From the NCBI GenBank assembly GCA_016839845.1, contig JAEOTL010000164.1, positions 1-10,565 of the forward strand: a stretch of 10,565 nt of DNA. The letters run 5' to 3'. Position numbers and translations under genes: made by a program. This document shows, piece by piece, positions 6,801 through 10,565 of this stretch; positions within the stretch are counted from its first letter, which is position 1, and every line of letters begins with the position of its first letter. The notes below the pieces were generated by a model. It had not been told where the DNA came from, made no database searches, and saw only the letters and a list, made by a program, of their open reading frames with translations. The DNA is from Promethearchaeota archaeon (lineage in GTDB: Archaea > Asgardarchaeota > Lokiarchaeia > Sigynarchaeales > SOKP01).

Positions 6801-7577
6801 CCCGAGATGAATAAATAGAGCTTCTAAATCTCCGTTGTTATACAGATTAACCATCTTAGATCTCCAATCATCAGTAAATTTTCCCACAGCTGTTACTGTG
6901 GATCTTATTTTTCGTTTACCAAAATTTTCGTGCTCAAGATTTCTTACCAGTATTGAGTCAAGTCCTTCAGTAGGTGGCCATCCCGATCCTTGTATCGCTA
7001 CTGTTCCTCCAACTAATGCTTTAACTTCTGCATATTTCACAGTTTCAACAAGAAGATTTAGATTATCGATTTCAGATAACATTAATTTCGGATATCTTAA
7101 ATCTCTGTTATATTCGGGAGTTATTGTGTTATCTCTCCATTGATACCGATTCGTGTACGTGTCTGGAACATCCCAAATTGGGAGGGTATTCCATCCTTCA
7201 ATGTGATTATGACAATCAATTAGTCCAGGAAAAATTAGCCCTCCAGTGTGTATAATCTCGATGCCCGTTAAATCTAATCCCTCAGGTGGTCCCTCAGTAA
7301 AATCCCAAATTGCTTCGATTATACCGTTTCTGACTAGAACTGCTCCATTTTCAATTATTGCCTGTTCAGACTCCATCGTCACTACTCTTCCTTGTAACAC
7401 ATATTCAAACAGTGAAACTCCGTTTAAACAAAGTTGATTGTCCCCGGTATGAATCTCCTCTCTAGTAAACTTGACGGGAGAAAAAGAAACGTTTAAAGTA
7501 ATAACATCACCTGTAAAAGCTACAAGGAGCATAATGAGACCTAATGCAATTTCAAATCTAGTGATTGTACTTTTCAT
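3834..7577 (-). CDS. secreted amidohydrolase fused to beta-propeller, TSP3 and Ig-like domains
   Basis: This is an exported multidomain protein of 1247 residues. Residues 1-28 are a signal peptide. Residues about 45-550 form an amidohydrolase: metal ligands DCHNH (H123, H125), H257 in IHLGEG, H291 in AIHSTG and D342 in LSPDWAPSGTKN, with WSPTSNLLLYG before the last. All expected ligands are present, so a metal-dependent hydrolase or deaminase is likely; the substrate is unknown. Residues 574-909 are eight repeats of exactly 42 residues, TolB/WD40-like. Residues about 909-952 are type 3 calcium-binding repeats (DTDKDGLTDADE, DDTDDDGIGDLDE). Residues about 965-1078 are a beta-rich domain often seen after such repeats. 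Residues about 1081-1168 are Ig-like, and the tail (1169-1247) is aromatic and charged. No membrane anchor is seen at the C-terminus. The start ATG has AGGTGA seven bases upstream. It lies 117 bases after the TPR gene on the same strand and has its own promoter candidate. Confidence 0.88.
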   Translation of the reverse strand: MKSTITRFEIALGLIMLLVAFTGDVITLNVSFSPVKFTREEIHTGDNQLCLNGVSLFEYVLQGRVVTMESEQAIIENGAVLVRNGIIEAIWDFTEGPPEGLDLTGIEIIHTGGLIFPGLIDCHNHIEGWNTLPIWDVPDTYTNRYQWRDNTITPEYNRDLRYPKLMLSEIDNLNLLVETVKYAEVKALVGGTVAIQGSGWPPTEGLDSILVRNLEHENFGKRKIRSTVTAVGKFTDDWRSKMVNLYNNGDLEALFIHLGEGTDAQSRQEFETLKHEMEDKSLLIEPLVAIHSTGLNRTQFAEMAAVGAKMIWSPTSNLLLYGNTSDVKAAWEEGVCVALSPDWAPSGTKNVLGELKIADAWNNYVLNGFFSEYNLTQMVTVNAAIVAGWEDFVGKISTGLYADLLVIDDPGGNPYRALIDTIDEDVLLTVIEGEPLYGLIDWMERLKPGDYEIINGGNFIRGLDITNEAVPQGDQTREMIVSTLEEAMEFNPAFLHSQIDPEAPEEEFLQWLENEYPGLHSVPLDPIFTQNDQRFFNMIETSTNFDLILGNHLDLNEEYYIVDGKRDTIITSQITDNSNEDLGADINNGQVTWSMDDGNDLEIFFYDYHTETTTQLTDNEYDDDYSRIHDGKVTWMGFDGSDYEIFLYNSTDRTTTQITDNNNEDKFPEIHNGQITWRGNDGQDLEIFLFDSNTGVTTQITDNSYRDYYCMIHNGQIAWRNWDGTDYEISVYDSQTGSITQITDNERNDNPPQIHNGQVTWRGRDENDFEIFMYDFDIGITTQITNNLYHDNNPMIHNNKIVWYADAGVDTEIFLYDSETGFTTQITDNLNDDNYPGIQNGQIVWRGFDGSDFEIFMHDLNSGFTIQLTDNDFNDNYQQVHFGQVSWQGGSSGSDQEIFLSNSLQFLLDTDKDGLTDADEINIYKTNALNDDTDDDGIGDLDEIFLYHTNPLENTESYTLPGPNSEVVDQNYGISLTFDEVTSAGATTIAESESGYEPPLGFQLGDVYYLISTTADYTGSINLMIPYNESAIQNENNLGLMHFNEETGIWENVTTSIDTVNNIIYGVVSDLSTFVIMELIPSFLNVEVLFCGWELEIISTLILGDSPLANFKIKFVINEEFREEALTNEHGYASIQWAPDNSGTYLIEAIFEDDVLLGSIDSVVINTELEWYEYSWNKRRSTELIEFYENEDYQEYLGEEEYHNEIKVYDTYNRGDWDINFKKLVFSKERKNYYTEQGWYYLYSYLE
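4851..5858 (-). repeat. eight tandem 126-bp units encoding beta-propeller blades
   Basis: The motif (I/L)T(D/N)N recurs at residues 574, 616, 658, 700, 742, 784, 826 and 868, always 42 residues apart. Within each unit lie IHNGQITWRG and D.EIFLYDS. The constant spacing with no insertions suggests recent amplification followed by drift. The final unit is altered (SSGSDQEIFLSNSLQFLLD) where it meets the calcium-binding repeats. Eight blades in one ring, or seven plus a capping unit, are both possible. Confidence 0.85.
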
Positions 7578-7583
7578 TGATAT

Positions 7584-7634
7584 TTCACCTAAAAATTAAA
7601 TTAGAAGAAAAGATGAATCCAATATATTTAACTG
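7584..7634 (-). promoter_or_regulatory. promoter and ribosome site of the amidohydrolase gene
   Basis: On the minus strand, GTTAAATATATT at about 7622-7633 is a TATA-like box some 45-55 bases before the ATG. AGGTGA at 7585-7590 is a good archaeal Shine-Dalgarno site seven bases before the start. A second TATA candidate, AATTTATC, lies further upstream near 7655. The TPR gene B ends at 7695 without an obvious T-run, so read-through from it is also possible. Confidence 0.4.
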
Positions 7635-7694
7635 CTTTGGAATTGCTCAAAGATAAATTTCTTTGATCAATAAATTTAACCTTTAAGATGATAT

Positions 7695-9740
7695 CTACTT
7701 CTGAAAAATCTCAGTTATCAAATTTTTCATAAGGGGAACATCATTTATTTCGAGAATCTGGCTTGTATTGAAATATTGTTCTAAATTTTGCCATAATATT
7801 TCATCTTTTTGAAGTTCCTCAGTAAATTTTGAAAGCTTTTGTCTCGCTAAATAGGTCTGTCCTTTAAACAAATAGCAGAATGAAAAGGGACCAATCGATT
7901 CCATAAGCATCATATCATCTCCGAATTTCACCCGATCGAGCCCTTTAGAGAACGCTTCAGTGCTAAAAGAGGTAAAAGCTGATAAAAAGCTGCTAAAGAG
8001 ATCCTCGTCAACCTTCCACTCTTTCGAGAAAGGGTAGGAGAAGACGAGAACACCCCCTTCTGCAATGATTAAGAGCACAGTGGACTGCTCCTCAACTGAT
8101 TCAGGAAAATCCATAACAGGTTTTCCTTGAATACGTTCTAAAACTCGATTAGTTGAAGCCAATTGAATTCTTTCTGCGATAGGAGCTTCCTCTTTTTTAA
8201 TTTTATCCCAGACATCTATTTGTTCTAGCAATTTATCATGTTCGCTGGAAATACCCCATGCTAATAAGTTGAGACCATGTAAATCCGCAATACGTTGCGC
8301 TTCTCCCATAAGTCTTCTCGCCTTACTGAGATCCATCTGGATTAAAGATAATTTTGCCTGCAACAATTTGATATTAGCTAACCATACATAATTGTGTCTC
8401 TCTTCCACTATATCAATACATCTAGTAATAACTGGGATTATTTCACCCAATATTTCTGGATCATTATAAATAGATAACTCTTCTAGTAAAAGATCGCATA
8501 AATTACCTAATGATAATATTAAGAGATCATCTTCAGTGATATCAATCAATTTTTTATAGATTGCTTGAGCTTCTACACGATCGCGCATTCTTGTACTTGT
8601 TTTCATCATACAGGCTTTTGAAAATAAATACCATAAATAAATATCGGTATCCCCCTTATCTTTTGTGCGGTTGTATAATTCAGATAAACGAGAAAAATAT
8701 CGATCAGCAATTCCTCGAGAATTTGTTTCAATGTAAGCACAAGTAAGGTGCATTAGTGACTGAGCCATAAAAATAATGAAACCCCATTTCTCTGAAAGCA
8801 TCAAGCTCTGTTCCCAATATTTTACCGCTAAATTAAATTTACTTCCTCTGTAATAATACCCCAGTATAATTAAATTCCAAATTGTTTGAAAAGGCAAGTT
8901 TAACTCTTCAGCAAGTAAGAAAGCTCGTTTTCGATATCTTAAGGCTCTTTTGAATTCGTTCTTCATATAACAAACATCGGATAATATTCCTAATACACCA
9001 AGTCTATCCGAATTGGTAATTTCCTCAATTGCCAAACTTTGTTTACAGTATTGCAAGGCTTTGTCATAATCACCCTCACGTCGATGAATTCCTGCGATTA
9101 AGAAATAATTACCCGCGATAGCAACCTTATGGTTTAATTCTTTATTGAATTCTAAACTCTTTAAGGCATGATTTAAAGCTTTAGGTAGATTACCTTGAGC
9201 CCTACTTGTATGACCTAATAGTTGATAAATCAAAGCAAGTTCTAAATTAGTACCGAATTTTTGCTCTTTAATCAATTTCAATGCATCACCCGCTAATTCT
9301 GCTGACTCTTTAATGTTGCCTTTTAACCACTTGATCCACGATTTATTTATCAATAATATCCATATTGGTACTGTACCCTTATCAGAGTCGTCAGTAAGAG
9401 ACTTTAACCTCATTTCAGCTTCTTTAAGATAAGCATCCCCTTTATCTAGATCCCCCATAAATGCTATATCCGATTTCCAGATAAGAGCTTCAATTGATTC
9501 AGATATCAATCCTAAATCCTGACTTATTTGATATGCCTTTTCAGAAATATTAACACATTCTTCAAACTGCTGAGTATGATCATATATATTGGCTTTTATT
9601 AAAAGTGCCGAGAGCAGATCTTCGGGAGAGTTTGATCCAATATTTTCAAAGTTTGTGATTATTTCAAGTGCTTCTTTGAATTTGGCTCGATCCTTAAGTT
9701 CTTTTGCTTGAACCAATTCTTTTGGGAGTAATTTAGTCAT
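7695..9740 (-). CDS. TPR protein with C-terminal longin-like domain (paralogue B)
   Basis: This protein is exactly as long (681 residues) as the one at 1534-3579 and is homologous to it end to end. The N-terminal helical repeats have diverged considerably, while the C-terminal part is strongly kept. Recognisable TPR units include REGDYDKALQYCKQSLAI and QGNLPKALNHALKSLEFNKEL. The segment KTSTRMRDRVEAQA and the linker KKEEAPIAERI are identical in both. The C-terminal region (STVLLIIAEGGVLVFSYPF, then helix, LDRVKFG, MMLMESIGPFSFCYLFKGQTY, then helices) again shows the longin-like order. No signal peptide or membrane segment is seen, so it is likely a cytoplasmic adaptor. The start ATG at 9740 is the only one near the conserved leader and lacks a Shine-Dalgarno site. 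It is divergent from the gene at 10008. Confidence 0.85.
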   Translation of the reverse strand: MTKLLPKELVQAKELKDRAKFKEALEIITNFENIGSNSPEDLLSALLIKANIYDHTQQFEECVNISEKAYQISQDLGLISESIEALIWKSDIAFMGDLDKGDAYLKEAEMRLKSLTDDSDKGTVPIWILLINKSWIKWLKGNIKESAELAGDALKLIKEQKFGTNLELALIYQLLGHTSRAQGNLPKALNHALKSLEFNKELNHKVAIAGNYFLIAGIHRREGDYDKALQYCKQSLAIEEITNSDRLGVLGILSDVCYMKNEFKRALRYRKRAFLLAEELNLPFQTIWNLIILGYYYRGSKFNLAVKYWEQSLMLSEKWGFIIFMAQSLMHLTCAYIETNSRGIADRYFSRLSELYNRTKDKGDTDIYLWYLFSKACMMKTSTRMRDRVEAQAIYKKLIDITEDDLLILSLGNLCDLLLEELSIYNDPEILGEIIPVITRCIDIVEERHNYVWLANIKLLQAKLSLIQMDLSKARRLMGEAQRIADLHGLNLLAWGISSEHDKLLEQIDVWDKIKKEEAPIAERIQLASTNRVLERIQGKPVMDFPESVEEQSTVLLIIAEGGVLVFSYPFSKEWKVDEDLFSSFLSAFTSFSTEAFSKGLDRVKFGDDMMLMESIGPFSFCYLFKGQTYLARQKLSKFTEELQKDEILWQNLEQYFNTSQILEINDVPLMKNLITEIFQK

Positions 9741-9789
9741 TATTTAATGATTCGCGCAGTAGTAACTAAAAATTAGGAAGAAAGGTTTT

Positions 9790-9807
9790 CTTAAAAGCCT
9801 TTGGTAC
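9790..9807 (-). promoter_or_regulatory. conserved BRE/TATA-like element of TPR gene B
   Basis: This is identical over 18 bases to 3629-3646 and also 50 bases from the start codon, although the flanking leader differs at many positions. The leader homology extends about 145 bases from the start codon to the divergent TATA box, with this block and a GATTATTGAA block as the most conserved parts. Confidence 0.5.
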
Positions 9808-9852
9808 AATATCAGCACCAAGATTACAATTATCTTGATAGATTATTGAATA

Positions 9853-9886
9853 ACTGTCGGCTGAAATTGTTTTTTCTTTATAAATG
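9853..9886 (+). promoter_or_regulatory. divergent promoter (copy 2) with TTTATAAAT box
   Basis: TTTATAAAT at 9877-9885, preceded by TTGTTTTTTC, corresponds base for base to the box at 1193-1201. It stands about 35 bases before the leader ORF and 130 before the main ATG at 10008. Because the box is palindromic, it may also fire toward the TPR gene, giving a leader of about 110 bases there. Confidence 0.5.
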
Positions 9887-10145
9887 CACAAAATCCAATT
9901 TATTCATACTTTAAAATGATTAAACTCCAATTTATGCCTTCTTTTATCTTCAGAAGAATGTAGCATAAAAGGCGAAGATTAGGCGAATATAGGTATTAGT
10001 GAGGGTAATGGCAGAAGACGTTGCGTTTTGGCAGACGAGAGTTAAAGTGACGCAAATTCCTTCTGTTCTCCCAACTCAAGAGATTCTGGATCCCAGATCC
10101 AAGCTTTTAGTTAAAACTGATAAATCTTGGTTGTGCGATCCGTTT
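9871..10145 (+). repeat. 275-bp direct repeat, partner at 1187-1461
   Basis: This is the right-hand copy of the promoter, leader ORF and gene-start repeat. Here it is continuous with TPR gene B on the left and with the long open frame on the right, so it probably represents the ancestral arrangement. Confidence 0.9.
9916..9999 (+). pseudogene. basic leader peptide ORF (copy 2) with internal TAG
   Basis: Same start, frame and end as the 1232-1315 ORF. Two adjacent base changes turn the GTG codon into TAG at 9961-9963, so translation would stop after 15 residues (MIKLQFMPSFIFRRM). The sequence after the TAG is still conserved in frame (HKRRRLGEYRY) and ends in TAG at 9997-9999, which overlaps the GTG preceding the main start. 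Either this copy has lost the peptide's second half, or the short form suffices. Confidence 0.45.
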
Positions 10146-10565
10146 TTAAATCAGTGTGTATACGGAGCTGAAATCACTCTTAATCAGAGTTTTACGTGGA
10201 TTTTTTTCTTGAGAGCAAATTCGAGATTTTCTGCCCTAGAAAAAGGGTGGACCTTTCTTAATTATTTAGAAGAAAATTTTGAGGGTTTAACAGGGGAAGT
10301 GGAGGCGTTCCCGATTACTAGGTCTTTTTTGAATCAAAATCATATACTTTACGAACTTGCACTCCCACGATTGCCTTATAGAGGACAAGAAATATTTTCG
10401 ATCATACGAAAAATTATTCAAACCTACCATAAATATAATGAATACTATTTCCAATTCCACATTTTATGGCAAAAAGACGACTCCGTGGAGGGTGTAAAAA
10501 TCAGTGAAGTTAGCCCGTTGGAAACCTATAAAGTAAAGGTTTTTGTCAGAATTCTTACAGAAAAT
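10008..10565 (+). CDS. partial gene, N-terminal 186 residues; possibly VirB4/HerA-like
   Basis: This open frame of 186 codons runs off the right edge. The start ATG at 10008 is preceded by TGAGGG; an alternative GTG lies at 9999, and an in-frame TAG sits at 9990. The protein is cytoplasmic-looking, with no signal peptide. Its first 46 residues match the truncated copy at 1324. Residues about 53-105 (AEITLNQSFTWIFFLRANSRFSA, then EKGWTFLNYLEENFEGLTGEV) recall the N-terminal domain of VirB4/TraC and HerA-type DUF87 ATPases, where a strand, a residue run like SR.SA and a helix ending in fpGL occur. That domain is poorly conserved, and the Walker motifs that would prove it would lie beyond the window. 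It is treated as unknown with a weak lead. Its neighbour is the divergent TPR gene B. Confidence 0.7.
   Translation, partial: MAEDVAFWQTRVKVTQIPSVLPTQEILDPRSKLLVKTDKSWLCDPFLNQCVYGAEITLNQSFTWIFFLRANSRFSALEKGWTFLNYLEENFEGLTGEVEAFPITRSFLNQNHILYELALPRLPYRGQEIFSIIRKIIQTYHKYNEYYFQFHILWQKDDSVEGVKISEVSPLETYKVKVFVRILTEN

Noticed and set aside
6835..7437. Plus-strand open frames opposite the amidohydrolase catalytic domain
   Set aside because: The minus strand carries a complete, motif-bearing enzyme here; the opposite frames show no recognisable sequence.
8561..8746. Plus-strand 61-codon frame inside TPR gene B
   Set aside because: It is antisense to well-conserved TPR coding sequence and lacks its own ribosome site or promoter.

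Overview
The window most resembles a piece of an archaeal chromosome, probably from an Asgard-type archaeon. The reasons are: low GC; archaeal-style promoters (AT-rich TATA boxes, T-run terminators); GGTGA-type Shine-Dalgarno sites on the two secreted-protein genes; and large TPR proteins ending in a longin-like domain, a style common in Asgard genomes. The taxon is inferred by eye, without any database search.

Layout. Bases 1-382 hold no convincing intact gene, only decayed fragments: the last bases of a third TPR-gene copy and a short plus-strand frame resembling part of a small domain. From 1087 down to 383 (minus) lies a small secreted beta-sandwich protein that appears to start at ATT. 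From 1158 to 1535 (plus) lies a promoter, a 27-codon basic leader ORF, and a truncated 46-codon copy of a gene start that runs in frame into a second copy of the leader ORF. From 3579 down to 1534 (minus) is a 681-residue TPR protein. From 7577 down to 3834 (minus) is a 1247-residue secreted amidohydrolase fused to an eight-unit beta-propeller, calcium-binding type 3 repeats and Ig-like domains. From 9740 down to 7695 (minus) is a second, paralogous 681-residue TPR protein. From 9877 to the right edge (plus) are a promoter, the leader ORF again (with an internal stop), and the 5' 558 bases of a gene whose start is the full-length version of the truncated copy at 1324.

How it fits together. 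The right-hand copy shows the apparently intact unit: a TPR/longin-like gene transcribed left, and a divergently transcribed gene preceded by a short overlapping leader ORF. The same parts recur on the left, but rearranged: one TPR gene kept its leader and lost its divergent partner, while a partner fragment sits just beyond its 3' end. The unit therefore seems to be a repeatedly duplicated and rearranged locus into which two secreted-protein genes are interspersed. The partner gene is cut by the window edge; its N-terminus faintly recalls the N-terminal domain of VirB4/HerA-type ATPases, but no ATPase motif is visible here. No tRNA, rRNA, CRISPR array or transposase was seen.
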